DNA from: Flammula alnicola
Lineage: Eukaryota; Basidiomycota; Agaricomycetes; Agaricales; Strophariaceae
Assembly (NCBI GenBank): GCA_015499995.1
Contig: JADNRV010000287.1
Span: 1 to 62,039, forward strand
Direction: 5' to 3'
DNA length: 62,039 bases
Positions 44,409-57,030 of this stretch are shown here, one piece after another. Within the stretch, counting starts at the first letter, position 1. Every line of letters begins with the position of its first letter. Below the pieces are notes generated by a model. The model was given only the letters and a program-made list of their open reading frames with translations, was not told where the DNA came from and did not search any database. The position numbers and the translations under genes were made by a program.

Positions 44409-47027
44409 CTAACATCCTTCAGCAACAAGTTCAGCTCTCCTAGCCCTGTGCTTCGAACGCCTAGACTTGGAGGAGTTCAAACTCCAAATCTCCACGACTG
44501 TCTTTCCAGCCCTCTTACACATGACCGCACATGTGCCCTTCACGAATCCGACCTTCCACACGCTCTCGCTCGGCTCGCTGAGCTCTCTCACGAAATTGCC
44601 CGACTGCGTCTCAAAGAGTCTGACCCTCCCATCGTTGCCCCCCGTGACGAGGAAGTTGTCGTCGAATTGGAGAGAGGTGACAGAGGAGTCGTGGGCCGCG
44701 ATGCGGTGCAGGATGGTGTATGTGGCAAGGGAGAAAGTGATGACGCGCCCGTCGGAACCACCTGTGGCGAGGATGGTGGGCGAAAGTTGCAGCTGGCACA
44801 CCAGGGCTGTATGGCCTTGCAGAAGGGCGACACATTGACTATTCATGGAATGAATAAGCAACATAAAAAATAAAGAAGACAGATGTATGTGTACCCTGTT
44901 TCCGCATCCCAAATACGCACAGTGGTATCCAGCCCTCCAGAAGCAATGCGTACACCGTCGAACGCAACGGAGTATATCTGGGAGAAGTGGCCTGCGAGGA
45001 CATGTAGACATTCGCCTGTATCTATGTTCCAAAGCTTTGGCAAAAAGAAGTAAATATATAGCACAAGAAAGAGACAGAGCGACAGCGACTCACTCGGCAA
45101 GTATTGTCGTAGCTCCCGCTGACGACTCTATCACCGAAAACATCGAGACACCGGACGCTTAAATGATGGCCTTCCAAGACACGCAGGCATCGCCCCAATT
45201 GTACGTCCCACACTCTCAGAGTGGCGTCCCGAGAACCAGTCACGGCGATGGGGCGGTTGTTCAGGACACGCAGCGATCGGATGGTCGAGATATGTCCATG
45301 CAAAACGTATATGCATTGCCTATACGTGGGTGAAGTCAGGAAGGAGGAGTGACACCAGGTTGGTCGACACTTACCCCGACTTCGCATCCCATACCCTGAC
45401 CACCTTGTCGCAGCCACCACTCACGATTATGGGATTGGGTTGGCCCCATCCCTGAGATGAGTTGCACATATTCAATGGTTTATCAGGTCCATCCATCTCT
45501 TCCTCGTCCTCTTTGGAAAGATGATGGTAATTGTAATGCTCCTTCTCTTTCTCCTGCATCTGCTTCTTCTCCCTCTGCAAGTCCGCTCGATCTGCAGCAT
45601 CTTCGTCAAAGACACCCTCCGACGAACTTCCGGCTTCATGGCTGCTGTCGCTGGATTCTACAGGATCCAGGCCCAAAGCGATCTGCATGGCGGGTGGGAT
45701 GAGATGTTCCAGCGACTCCGAGGGCATTACATGTGTTCCATCGTGATTAGAGCCCACGTCGAGACCCGCCATTCTAGCGGAGAGGGCATGAACGCCCTTG
45801 CTGCCTCCGCTATCTCCTTGCACAGCCTTGTCCTTCGACTGGCCGTTGTCCATATAGTTGGATTTGTCCTTGTCCTGGCCCTTCCACTTCTTTTTCGTCC
45901 GAGATCCCCATTCTTCCCCGGCTGTCTTATCAGGTAGTCTATGACCACCTTCGCTGACCAAACAGACACCCCAAACCCCAGAATCGTGTCCGACCAGCGT
46001 CCTTGAGAGTACCCCAGTGCGCGCGCTGAACACCTTGATCTGGGAATTGGCAAGGCCAACGACCACCCAGTCCTGGTCGAGGGAAAAGGATGTGACGGTA
46101 CCGCTGTCAGGGCTGACGATTGGCAGTCGGTGGGAGTTAAGGAGCTTTCCACCGCTACGCCAGTTCGTGCCTACAGAAATGGCCTAAGAATAAAGTACAA
46201 GGGAAGGGAAGGGCAGACTGACGGATAATAAAGGAATCCCTGAAAAATCGTCGAAACGAGAAACGTGAACTATGCGGAGGTTGACGCGGGATATCAGAAA
46301 AAGATGAATCGGTAGAAGGTGAAGAGTTGAGCAACCCTCCTTCCGCTTGTCGCTGCCGATGTAGATCTTCATTCTGTGAATGATGAATAGAATTTACTTC
46401 CCGTACAACGCTTTTGCCCTTCTCGAGTCGCCTTCGTTGCTTTCTTCTCCACTCTGCCTCTGCCTCAGCCCAATCGTCGAATTCGTGTATAACACACATG
46501 CTTTTCCATAAACTCTCATCCCTGACGATCCGATGCCAATGCTTGTTGACTTGGGATGCTCTCATCAGCGTCTTCGGCTCATCGACGTACGACAAGATGT
46601 GCACCACCAGTTCTTCGGGTAGAGATAACGTGGAGTCGCGCTGGAGAAGCGGGGTAATAGCTTGCGAGAGGTAGAGGAGCTCGGATGAAGTACAGGATGA
46701 AATGAGAGAAAAGAGATATTGGCGTCGGAGGACAGGATCCTGCACGTTCATATCGAAAAAAGGCAGTGGTAATAGAGTCGGTTGGCCGACATCAGGGTGT
46801 GTGTACGTCGGGAACCCATGGTTGTGGTAAACGCCAACAAGTCCAGGAGAAGGTGCGGGCGTTGGCGGGGATGCGATCGGTATGTAGAGAGTTTGGGACT
46901 CGGACAGTGACGTAGAGGCAGGATGAGGCAGAATAATATGGGTGTTATAGCTTCCATGAGGAAGTAGCTCGCTCGTCGAGCTCGTAGCTTCGGGCTCGTC
47001 GCGTCGATCAATCGAAGATGACTGCAT
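44409..47027 (-). CDS. CDC4: F-box/WD40 protein, Cdc4/Fbw7 type
   Basis: Substrate-recognition subunit of an SCF ubiquitin ligase that binds phosphodegrons through a WD40 propeller. Five exons (46223-47027, 45375-46170, 45094-45319, 44895-45034, 44409-44838) give 798 aa. The F-box LPEELVVHILSYVDEPKTL...SLWKSMC spans residues about 140-180. WD blades include VVVGLANSQIKVF, IIVSGGCDKVVRVWD, IAVTGSRDATLRVWD, VVSGSYDNTCRLWN, IASGGLDTTVRIWD and ILATGGSDGRVITF. A roughly 150-aa acidic and charged insert (KEKEHYNYHHLSKEDEEEMD) interrupts the early propeller. Cdc4 and Pop1 orthologs regulate cell-cycle and sterol or sulfur factors; which of these applies here cannot be told. Its 3' end is duplicated at 40030-40288. 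Confidence 0.87.
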
Positions 47028-48525
47028 TTCGGGTGGTCGACCCAGTTATGTTTAACGGTGAAGATAGGTACACCGTATATGACGAGCTGTCGACACAGCC
47101 TACGCGAAACGAGTCAGACTGGATGAGATTGCGAGATTACATCTTCGGAACTCACAGCACAAAAATCCCGGCCTCTATGCTCACGAATGTTCGTTAATAG
47201 CAACTTCGAGTAAAGAGGCGAGAAGTTTCTGGATGGCAGGTGATTGAGTGCCTACTCTTGTCTTGTAAAGCATTCGAATGCCATTCAGATAACATACTGA
47301 TGCTGGCAGGTCCAAATTATATGAAAAGGGGATCTCGCTCTTCATAAAGGTTCCTGAGCCTCTCGAGCACCTCGGTCCCGAATTTATGTAAATAATCGCC
47401 TAGTCAACTGCGACGGAAGTGTAAGAGGCTAGCACTTTGAGAAAGAGCGAAGTAAACTTACGCAAATGACTAAGACTTGCTATCAGCCAACTATCAGCCG
47501 CTAAGATATGGGATAACTTCCTGGTCGTCGCCAACAATGGCGACAACGATCCTGACCCTGCAAAAATAGGAACTTTCGTGCCAATATGTATGTGGTTCCG
47601 ATCATCCCATAAATAGCCTAAAGTCTGGTGCAATTCTGACAGTTCCACCTAAATCCAAACCTTGCGGAACTTCGCCTCTCTTCGAGCTACTACAACTCCC
47701 CCAAACGGTTTCAGCATCAGAGTACAGTGCATTGCTATGTATTCCTCAGTTTCGCTCTGGGAAGCTCGTTACTGGACCTAGGTTATCGTGTATTTCACCT
47801 CCAAGAACCCGACCTCTTTGTCAGAACACATTCAAGAAAATTCTCTCGACCTTCAAGGAGATGAACGACTGAAATTACATGGCAATACATGCTGGCAAAA
47901 TCCAGCACCACTTACACTGGATCGCGAGGGAAAAAATTGCGCCGAACCTTGGTGGAGTCACTCGGATTGCATCGCTTGTGATATCCAGAATTCATTTCGG
48001 CGTCATGCATCAGTAGCAGCCGCTCTACCTACTTCAAGGACCTCCAGGATTATACCGACTCTGCCCTTAGAATGCGAATTTTACTACGACCGACGACCTT
48101 ACTCCTTACTTCCCGATTAATTTCGGGCCACTTGAATCGATGAAGACCCGTACAAATTAACGCAGGCTGTCGGCGTTCCATTCGGACAAACGAAACTTGG
48201 TGGAGATCTCCCTTATCACCCGCACGGCGCACTGTAGTGGAGTACAGCTTCAATGTTTCTTCTCCGACACGCGAAACGACATGGAGTAGCCCGGCGGACT
48301 GCACCTCCTCAGCGATGTCTGCTTTCCAAATATGCAATCCTGCAGCCTGGACTCGTTCCTCTTTGCTTCGATGATATTCGGTTCAAAGGTCGGAGTGCTG
48401 AACAATTTTCTACATTTTTCAGATCGACAAACTTTAAGTGGTACGAATTTCCAAACTGACTTTAACACTTAATAAATATAGGTATAACCTTCACATATCC
48501 TTGGTATCTGGGTACTCTTCCAGAA
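47028..48525. other. Intergenic, no supported gene
   Basis: Short open frames occur on both strands (47400-47648 minus, 47788-48120 plus, 48250-48468 minus). None shows a motif, a splice continuation or codon usage that I would defend. Confidence 0.45.
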
Positions 48526-49163
48526 TCACTCCGTGGGTTTTTTGGCCTCCAGATACACACTATCACACCACCCGATGTGCGTCTCATAGGTTTTCTTTGC
48601 GCTTCCAACTTTGACGAAGCCCAGCTTCGCAAGCAGGCGAAGGGAAGCCTCATTCCGTGGGTCCACATCGGCCGTGATGACCTCCGGGGCATCGCCCTCC
48701 AGTGCCCAAACATGCCTGAGTATAGCGTCAAGCACCTCGAACGCATATCCCTTCCCCCAATATTCTCTGTCGAAGATGAATCCTATTTCCTTGCCGTCCC
48801 AGAGGCCTGCTTTACCGATGACGACCAACGCGGCGTCGTCGGACTCGCTGGAGGTGCCGTCGGTTTCAGGCTCTGTCGGATTGCCAGTTGGGGTTGAGAG
48901 GCAAACGGAGAAATCCATCACTCCGTTATATGGGGATGCGATCATGGTGTCGAGATATTCTTTCGTCTGCTCGATCGTGGAATGTGGCGCAGTGGACCTA
49001 TCGCGCATTAATATAGAATTTTGCGCTCATAATGCATCCCTATTTCATACCAAAACTTCATTGCCACAGGATCGCTGAACCATTTTGCGAACGCTTGGAG
49101 GTCCTTTTCCTCTGCGCCCCGCAGAAGGAGTCGTTCCGTCCATATTTCATTTTGCGCCATCAT
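48526..49163 (-). CDS. GNAT-family N-acetyltransferase
   Basis: Predicted acetyl-CoA-dependent N-acetyltransferase of the RimJ/RimL-like GNAT group. Exons 49051-49163 and 48526-48997 give 194 aa. Family landmarks: TERLLLRGAEEKDLQAF at the N-terminus; DPVAMKFW|STAPHSTIEQT across the intron; IGFIFDREYWGKGYAFEVL, where YWGKGYA is the acetyl-CoA-binding Q/RxxGxG/A-type loop; and DPRNEASLRLLAKLGFVKVG, the classic C-terminal helix and strand. Two adjacent ATGs (49163 and 49160) are possible starts. The substrate cannot be inferred. Confidence 0.88.
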
Positions 49164-49543
49164 GATGGCAGAGTGTTGGAATCCGATTTTGTCAAAGGAG
49201 GTATGAGATCAGCGTTAGTGGCCAGTGTTTTTGGCAATGCTTGACGGAGTCTTTCTCGAAGTTTAGATTCGTGAACCATGCGTATTATACGCAATAGTGT
49301 GTATGTGTTACAGAAATGACTCATTTCAACGGTAGTCTCCATTTGGACCGAATTCCTACATCTTAAAGCACCGGCTGCTGTGACTCGACGGTGGTATGTA
49401 CTTCCTGACTAAGATTTTCAATATTTCGTAATGATTGATATACGTGTAAGTAGTTGAAGGTAGGGTATAGAAGCTATGTGTGAAATTATAAGGAAAAATA
49501 TGGCAGCAATCACGCAACGTTAATAGGAATACTACCGCCTTTA
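49164..49543. other. Intergenic
   Basis: Promoter side of the GNAT gene and 3' flank of SMC6. No other feature is seen. Confidence 0.5.
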
Positions 49544-52500
49544 TTAAGATTGAGGTCTTGTCGACGCTCGAGGATCAGCCATTTGTTTGATCAAGACAAC
49601 TGGTGGTTCGGAGAAGACATTATCAATGGACTGAGGGGTGATGATGATCGTTTGTCGGCCGACGGAACTTTTCGCCGCATCAGTCTGTCGCGTTTGGAAG
49701 GTCAGCGTCTATGATGGACATTCTGCATACGTGGAGGATGAACGACGTACGAGCATCTTAATGCAGCATCTTCTGTTTTGATTGTCCATATAAACATCGA
49801 ACTCGTCTGCACAAGAAAATTGTCAAGCATGTCGTCGACTCCAGGGAGGGAAGAACGAACCTAGGCATCGAATAGGTATGGAGCCAACATCCCACATTGA
49901 AAGCAAGAGACAGAGTGTGGCAAGGGACTTCTCTCCGCCACTTAGTGACGCAGGATCCTTTTTGCGTCGGTTATCAGCCTCTTGAGTCTCTTCATGTCTC
50001 TCGTAGGCTTGATCGTCCTTTTGAACCTGGTCGGAGAAATAAATTGAAAAATTTCCAGCACCATGAAAAAATGACATACCCTCAACTCAAGCCGTTGCTC
50101 GATGTGTTTAAATTGGACCTGCCCAAAATATCCTCTCGATGAGAGGTGATACATAAATTGGGCCTTACATGAAGCCGAAAAGTACGCCAAAAATTTGAAC
50201 CATTTGTCCCTCCGCGTTAGGATAGCTTGTTGCAGGGCCTATAGCAGACGTGGTTTACACGTGGTTAAATGAGTGTCACAGAGTTCTTACTTCATAAATC
50301 TTCCACAGCATGTTCCAAAGCTTGAGATGGTCGTCGTGAACCTTCTTGACTACATCCAGTTCTCTTTTAAGCTGTGCGCTAGATTTGGCCTGCCTGAAAA
50401 ACACAGGGAGGAACCGGCATTAAGGTCAGCATCTCTATCATCGCCGTCAAAAAGTGGGTAATTACCGGGCCTCATATCGGCTTAAAGTGTTATTTAGGTT
50501 CGTAATTTCGAGTTCAACAGCCTGCGAGGAGCGTATTGTCACTTCTCGCTCGGAGAAGCCCGAGGCCTTTCCATTCAGCTCCTAGGGACGGCGTAGATTA
50601 GTCAGAGATTAAGGCAGGAGGGGAAGTTAGAGCCAGCCTTACCGTGAAGGCAGCGGTTATCTCATCAGCAACGACATGAAGACCAACTAATTTGCCTTGT
50701 TCCGCGGTTTTCTTGTCTTCGTAATGCTGCTTGTCTTTATGAGCTTGGGCAAGTGCACCTGCTTCAGTTGCGAGCTCCGCCTAAACACGAAGAAAGTCAG
50801 CCATCAAGGATACAGAGTAAAACCTGAAGCCTGGCTTTACCACAATTTGTTGCCGCTTTTCTTCTGAAGCTTCGGCATCCCCTTTCAGAGCGTCGACCTT
50901 CCTTTGTAGTGCCATGACATGGGGTGCCATGTCTCGCTTCTGACTACTAACGTGTGCCAGCTGTTCGGCGAAAGATTCTTTCTCGGATTCTTTCTCCTAA
51001 ATTTATATGAGGGTTAACTTGCGCAGAATAGGTACAATACAGAAGAAAGTCACTGACTTCTTTCAGTTGTTCTAAAACGGCAAGCGTTACCGGACTATCA
51101 GCTTGATCCTCTTCCAATTTCAATCGCAGTTCTTCTTCCTCTCGCCTAATTTCAGCATCAAGAGCTCGACCTGTAGTCTTTTGGGGGTGCAAACGGATAA
51201 TCAGGCCATCTTGAAGGAAAGTTGTTTTTGGATCCGCTCACCTGGAAATGCGAAGAGCGCTCTTGCATGCCTCGCATTTGTTCATCCAACCGGTTCTCAG
51301 AAAGCTGAAGAGAGTCTATAGCGAGTTGAAGTTCTCTCCCGCGGCGTATCATCTTCCTGCAAAGAATGCATCGTTCGTTTGAGCCGTCGATGTATTATTC
51401 ATGATAAGAAACGCACTCAATCTCATCACTTTGATTTATTTGCTGACGAAAGAGCGAAGACCTAGGATCCTTTACGGGCAGTTCTCTTATGGCTTCTGAT
51501 TTGTTTCCGCCATCGCTATGGATGTTCGAAGATTAGACAGGAATGGTAGGATAAGAAAGTTGTCTTACATCCGCCATCTCGTCAGTTTATGTCCCATTCC
51601 TGACAGCGCAACCCCATCACCCCTTTCCCTCAAGATCTCCTCTGCCTCCTTTCGAGTTGGGGCCATATATATACGTTCTATACCAGCGTGATCGATAAGA
51701 AGGCGTGTAACCCAAGGGTTAGAAATCTAAGTACCGTCGTCAATGAAAGTCTGGCTATTAAATGATACGGGATGACCTTGAGCAGCCTAAGAGCTGTTAG
51801 ATATTGAGCGGGAGGTTCTCCTTGGCTGTAATCGAATAGATCGCCCGACGAAACTAAAACCCTAGTATCAAAGCTATTCTTACGAGACAATTAGTTGGGT
51901 AAGACTGCAAGAAAGCAAATAACACACTTCTTTGTCCTCTTAAGAATAACTCGCAGAGGCCCAATGTCTCTCGGATCCGTTACTGCAAACGAGAGTAATA
52001 ATTTGCCGATATGCTGCCTCATGACGTTCCAATAATCAGCATTCTCCAGCCTCACAAATATACCCAAAGGGCCCATCGGTTTCTGGCCTTGCCACTGGGT
52101 CTCATCGATGAACTTCATGACGTCTTGCATGTTCTTGCCATATTGAGACAATGGGTCCTCCATCTGCGACTGAAACTTTTGATAACTCTCCTTGAGGTCT
52201 CGTTCCTCCTTCCTGCGTGCATCCAGGTCAGTTTTCACCTGAGAACGCTGAAACTCGGCTTCCGAGAGTTCTCTGGCTAGAGTTTTACAATCCAATTGAA
52301 TAGTTGCACGCCGAACTTTTAGTTGATCAATCTTCTCTCTCAGCCCCGCCGCCTTGATGCGGACAGCCTCTTTGCGAGCTTGAACTGCTTCCTCGAGATC
52401 CAGGCTTTCTTGAATCACTTTTTGGCCAGTTCCGTCAGTTCATCTTGGGTTTCCTGTAAGCTCCGTTCGATCTCTTTCTCGTCGGACTGTGCTGCATGAT

Positions 52501-54228
52501 CAGCACAAGGACAAGAAGACGACCTATTTCGATATTACCTTGAGGTCATTGAATTCTTTCTTCCTTTCAACTAGATCTCGCTTTACGACATCCCGTTGGT
52601 CCCAGAGGCATTGCGTGGCTCTTTTGACATCTTCGTGGTTTTCGTCCATACGTTGAATTTTATCTGACACTTTTTATAAAGAGCCTGCAGTTGGATCGAT
52701 TCAGCGACCAGTCACAATTGTTGAGGTATACAGCTATACTTACCTGGCTTTTATCAAGCTCGATCTCAATTTGAGCCAGGCGACTTTCCGATAATCGAAC
52801 ATTTTCGAACGCAGTTTCCAATTCCTAACAATCATCAGCTTAGTTGGAGTGCAGACTACAAAAAAATTACCGTTCTTTTTCCGAGACGAGGCCCAAGCCA
52901 TTTCGATGAGCAAGCGTCTTCTTCTTGACCGGAGATCCTGGGCTTCCTTGATTCGTCGTAAGCCTTGCGCGCAATATCACATTTTTCTTTCAGAGTGTCG
53001 GCATAATCCTTCTTCTCAAGCAGGAATTTTGAGATAGTCGTGTTATATTCAGAGGTGCCTCATAATCTTCCCGTAATTTCTCAAGGTATGTCCCTTGCAT
53101 AAAAAGCTAAACTTGGGATTGAATATGTGTATGAATCGGATATTAATGAGGACGCACTTTATACATGTACTCCGGTGATGAATTCTTCAGGAACGTCCTG
53201 CGGTGTGTGCGATCGTGAATACAAGAAATAGTCTGAAGAAGAGTGCATACTTGGCAGAATCTGGACAGACGTTCAGCATTAATCATAAAACTGAATAGAG
53301 GCAGAGAGCAGACTAACCTTGTGTAAGAATACTGATAGGATTGTCGACCTGAATCTCCAGATAGTTGCAAATGGAATCAAGATCGCTTTCCGATTGGAGA
53401 CTATCTTTCCAGAAGCGATTTTAGCTTATAAGTGGATGAACCACTGCGGCTTATTGTCCGAATGACGATGATCTTGTTTCCGAATATCTCAGGTTCGTAT
53501 GCATTATCTCCAGCATTCTTGATAGTAATCGTTACTTCTGCCTTACTACCACGATGTCAGGTAAAATAGACGCGTGGATACAGGATCTTGAACTTTGAGA
53601 AACTCACCTGGACCCTTCTTTGATCAAAGATTTCACCCCAGTGCCGCGACCGGTCACCGCCGCTTTGCCTCCAAGCCCACTGAGATGCCCGCCAGTATTG
53701 CGCTTTTCCCACCTAAAGAAGGGTGAATTTGAGCTCGAAAGGAATGAACCAATCAATCTTACTGCCATTATGACCTGTAAAGATAAGAAGTTACAGAAAA
53801 TACATCATTCCATAATCAGCCAACTTACCGACGATGAAATTCAGCTGGCTTCCGAAATCGAAGGTAAGATATGTATGGCACATGAATTGACACAGTTCAA
53901 CCCTCTCGATGATGCCAAAATCAGCAACTCTCTAGCCCTGAATCAGACAATTGGGAAGAAATTGAGCAAGAGAAATCACGTACTCCAATTCGACCCTCGG
54001 CTGCTCGTCTCCTCACTTCAATTTGCGGAATGTATGATTTTTCTAGATCTTCCCATTCTTCACGCGTAAATGACCCCTTATCTCCAGTTCGAGAAGCTGG
54101 AGGGGTGTCATTCTTGGGGGTATCTACGCCGAGGTTGGGCTGGATAGGCGTGCTCTTTTGGCGCCGTTGTGGCTCGGTCCTGCCTCCTCCGAGTCCCCGT
54201 CAGAGTCGGAAACTGGCCGTTTGGCCAT
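49544..54228 (-). CDS. SMC6: SMC6, 5' half interrupted by single-base deletions
   Basis: Core ATPase of the SMC5/6 complex for DNA repair and replication-fork stability. Many short exons. The N-terminal globular part reads GIIERVELCQFMCHTYLTFD and FIVGHNGSGKSAILAGIS (Walker A). Long coiled-coil exons flank the hinge (LFDYSQGEPP, TRLLIDHAGIERIYMAPTRK). The C-terminal ATPase part has SLSGGEKSLATLCLLLSMWD (signature), RCLDEFDVYMD (Walker B) and TIIITPQ. A 10-nt microexon is predicted at 53251-53260. From about 52.4 kb to the start, roughly nine one-base deletions break the frame, for example near 53670, 53420, 53388, 53058, 52952, 52887, 52673 and 52421. The 3' half is clean. The start MAKRPVSDSDGD at 54228 is probable. 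Confidence 0.85.
53251..53260 (-). other. Predicted 10-nt microexon of SMC6
   Basis: ATTCTGCCAA is flanked by CCAG and GTATGC. Joined to its neighbours it yields ILTQ-DSAK-TFLKNSSPE, restoring the conserved NPxxILTQDxAxxFL motif of SMC6. Confidence 0.6.
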
Positions 54229-54627
54229 GCCAAAGATCGTTTAGGGATGGCGAGAATTAGTGTGAGTGTTGGTTTAGATTAAGTGCATGTACGATAAGCG
54301 CGAAAGCGGAAGTGGCATGGAGTAGCACAAAAAGCGCGAAGCTAAGATTAGGCTTCAAATTTATTGAAATGGATATAGTTCCCTTAAAAGGAGTTTAGTC
54401 ACAATCGTACAATCAAGAGTTCCCGTGAATTGGGGTGACTGTACATAATCAAGCGTACATAAAACATAAAACACAAGAGACTAAAGACTACAAGGATTGT
54501 AATCTACATAGGATTGGCTGGTAAAATATGTACCAGCATTTACACATAAGCAAGAGAAATTGAAACAAGGGCGGCGTCACATTTTGCCTTTGGTCCCCAA
54601 ACATACAGATGGAGGAAAATTACAAAT

Positions 54628-57030
54628 TTATTGTTTCTTTTTCTTGGCAGCAGGAGAAGCTAAAATCATAAATGTCAAAGGAGAAGACAAGCGTCGGACT
54701 GCTGGCGAACTTACCCGGCGCCTTGGCTTTCGGTGGGTTTTCCTCTTGCCACCAGTCTCCATTGTATCAGGTCGTCAGGAGCTGGGCTGGCCGCTCTTTT
54801 AGGTTTACCCTTAGACTTCTTCTTCTTCTCAGTCGCCCATGCACCGACAGGCGCGCCAGGATCATCTTCACAATCAGGACAGAACCATTCACCGTCCGGA
54901 ACAGCGTCAAGAGGTGGATCCAAGCAGCTGAGATGCCAAGGTGCATCGCACTTAGATGGCATAATATGTGAGCGCAATTTCAGGAAGCAAGAACGAGACG
55001 AACTTTGTCACATTCCAAAGGAGAGTTATCTTCTCCGCTGTCTTTACCACAGCCGACGCAGAAAGGCGGTGGGTTGACATCCTCTGGATGACGGGGCATG
55101 TCTGTGAACTTGTCATTAGGTTTTGCAAGGAACAACGTTGTGTTTGCCCGGCAGCGATACTTAAGACCATTTATATCAATATCCTCGACGTGTTATATCA
55201 ACTTCGAAACTTACTCGATGACGTCCACTCCAACGAGGGTCATGTTGCGGGTTGGCTTACTTGCACTTTTTCGTTCTTCAGGACCCATACCGAGTTCGCC
55301 TAGATACCAGAATAAGTAATGGACCGGCGTTTATACATGCAACGAACCATTGTTGGCGTTCTGACCCCAACAAATAGTCATAGGAGATCCATCATCGTCG
55401 GGGTGACCAACCAATGAGTAACACCTCCGGACCTCGCCAGAATGGTCTTGCATCCCCTGTAAAATATGTTAGGCAAGGCAAATAAACATAGGTGCAATAC
55501 GCCTACATTATATCTTGCATGTATCTGAAAGACGAATAGGGCGAACCGGAAGAGCCTTGCATAACAAGTCAGCGCCAGCTTTACAAGAATAGCGAAACGT
55601 ACCCTCTCCGCTGTTTTCCACTTAAAGCATAATATTAGCGGCTGCTGAAGCTGAAGCGCTGAGCTTTAATCACTCACTTTACCAGCCATCCAGTACACGC
55701 CTTGCTTGTCGATGACCACACTACTCGAAGGACCAGCCGCGATGCCTGAAGCCATTGTAGATTCGTTGGGACCAGCGAACTGAAGTGAAAATGGAATAAG
55801 AATATGATAGAGGCAGATCTAAAGTTGCGTTACCTGCGGTACGACCTTGGGCTTCAAGGCATCACTTGGTTGCCTAAGCCGAGGCGACATAACCGTTGTA
55901 GCCCAAACATAGACAAGCCTAAGATATAACTAGTTAGCCTCTTAACCGTGCATGATTATGGCGGAAACAAACCCAGTTGAATCAAGGGCCAAGCTGTGTT
56001 GTTGGCCAGAAGCGATTTCGACAATCGTCTTCCCATCCAACTCTTTAATATAAACTGAGTAGAAAGGGTTAGCTGAACGTTAATATAAAAAGAGAATGAT
56101 GCGTACCCGGTTGGACTTCTATGTCATACGAGGTCTTATTTCCTGTTGTGATACGCTCTCCGTGGTGCCGTTGCCGAGCTGACCTTTTTCAGCACTCCAA
56201 ATGAAAATACTGATAGGCAAATTAGAAATATATAGGTGCGAAAACCAGAGCACGTACCTTTCCCAGACTTTGTCAGAACTATAGAGAAAGTAATACCTGC
56301 TGAACCTTGAATGACGTGTTCCTTTTTCCCCCATGGGTGACAGATACAGTCTGAAACGAGGAAACTTCGGGCATATGACTGGCCGCACTAAAAGGACATT
56401 GTTTAGCATTCCTCAAACGCTCTATAACACAAAGATGATGCGTACCTGGCCCAAATTGTTCTGCCGGCTGCCCACAAAGTGCCGTCGCTCCCAACCAGTA
56501 ACGTGTGATTCCTACCACAGGCCGCATGAACAAACTTGGTACCCTTTGGAGCTCCCAAATCCGACGGCTTGACCAGACGCGGCGCGTTCTCGGATATATA
56601 TTCGACGTTTGGAATGGCCTAACGCTCCAAAACCGTTGCGTCCGAACAACCAGGCTTGCCCTCTATATCGATGACTACGAAGTGACAACCGCTGCAGGAG
56701 TGTGTATAGAGACCGACTTGACGTTCAAGAGCGAACGAAGGAGATGAGGTTCGAGCAGGTCAGGATTTCTGAGGTCGGGTGATATAATGGGTGGAACGAA
56801 ATATCGACTTTGAATTCAAGTGAGCAACGAAATATCAAAGGTTACACGCACAAAGGTTCCCCTTTTCCGCTGCAGCTGCTCCCGCACGCTCTTTACGACC
56901 AAGTTTAGGCCTGTTTCATGGTGGAAGCAGAGGAACGAGGATTTGGTTGAAGTTTAGAAGTGTGAGAACGGCGAAAACCCACCAATCCGTACCACCACAT
57001 ATTAGAACTGTATGAAGATAGAATCGCTGC
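54628..57030 (-). CDS. RCC2-type RCC1-repeat protein with C-terminal PHD finger
   Basis: Multi-exon gene with the frame broken repeatedly by one-base deletions, so the boundaries are approximate. Readable blocks, N to C: ICGGTDWPKLGRKERAG; HSCSGCHFVVIDIEG with AWLFGRNGFGALGHSK; FVHAACGRNHTLLVGSDGTL; GSAGITFSIVLTKSGK; EIASGQQHSLALDSTG; and WGQNANNGELGMGPEEPKSA. These follow the RCC2/TD-60 repeat order. A C4HC3 PHD finger follows (PFCVGCGKDSG, LECDKCDAPWHLSC, WFCPDC), then a Lys-rich tail KGKPKRAASPAP and AAKKKKQ. Probable chromatin or centromere regulator reading histone tails; RCC1 exchange activity is not assured. The 5' end may extend to about 57.6 kb (SPKKGKAAAKAARP-like frame). Confidence 0.75.

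Noticed and set aside
44448..44873. Plus-strand open frames opposite the CDC4-like gene (141 and 123 aa)
   Set aside because: Shadows of the WD40 exons on the minus strand; no motif of their own.
48050..48468. Minus-strand frames of 95 and 72 aa as genes
   Set aside because: No motif, no plausible splice join, and different frames; insufficient support.
53620..54069. 149-aa plus-strand frame opposite SMC6
   Set aside because: Antisense of the Walker A exons; its length is chance.
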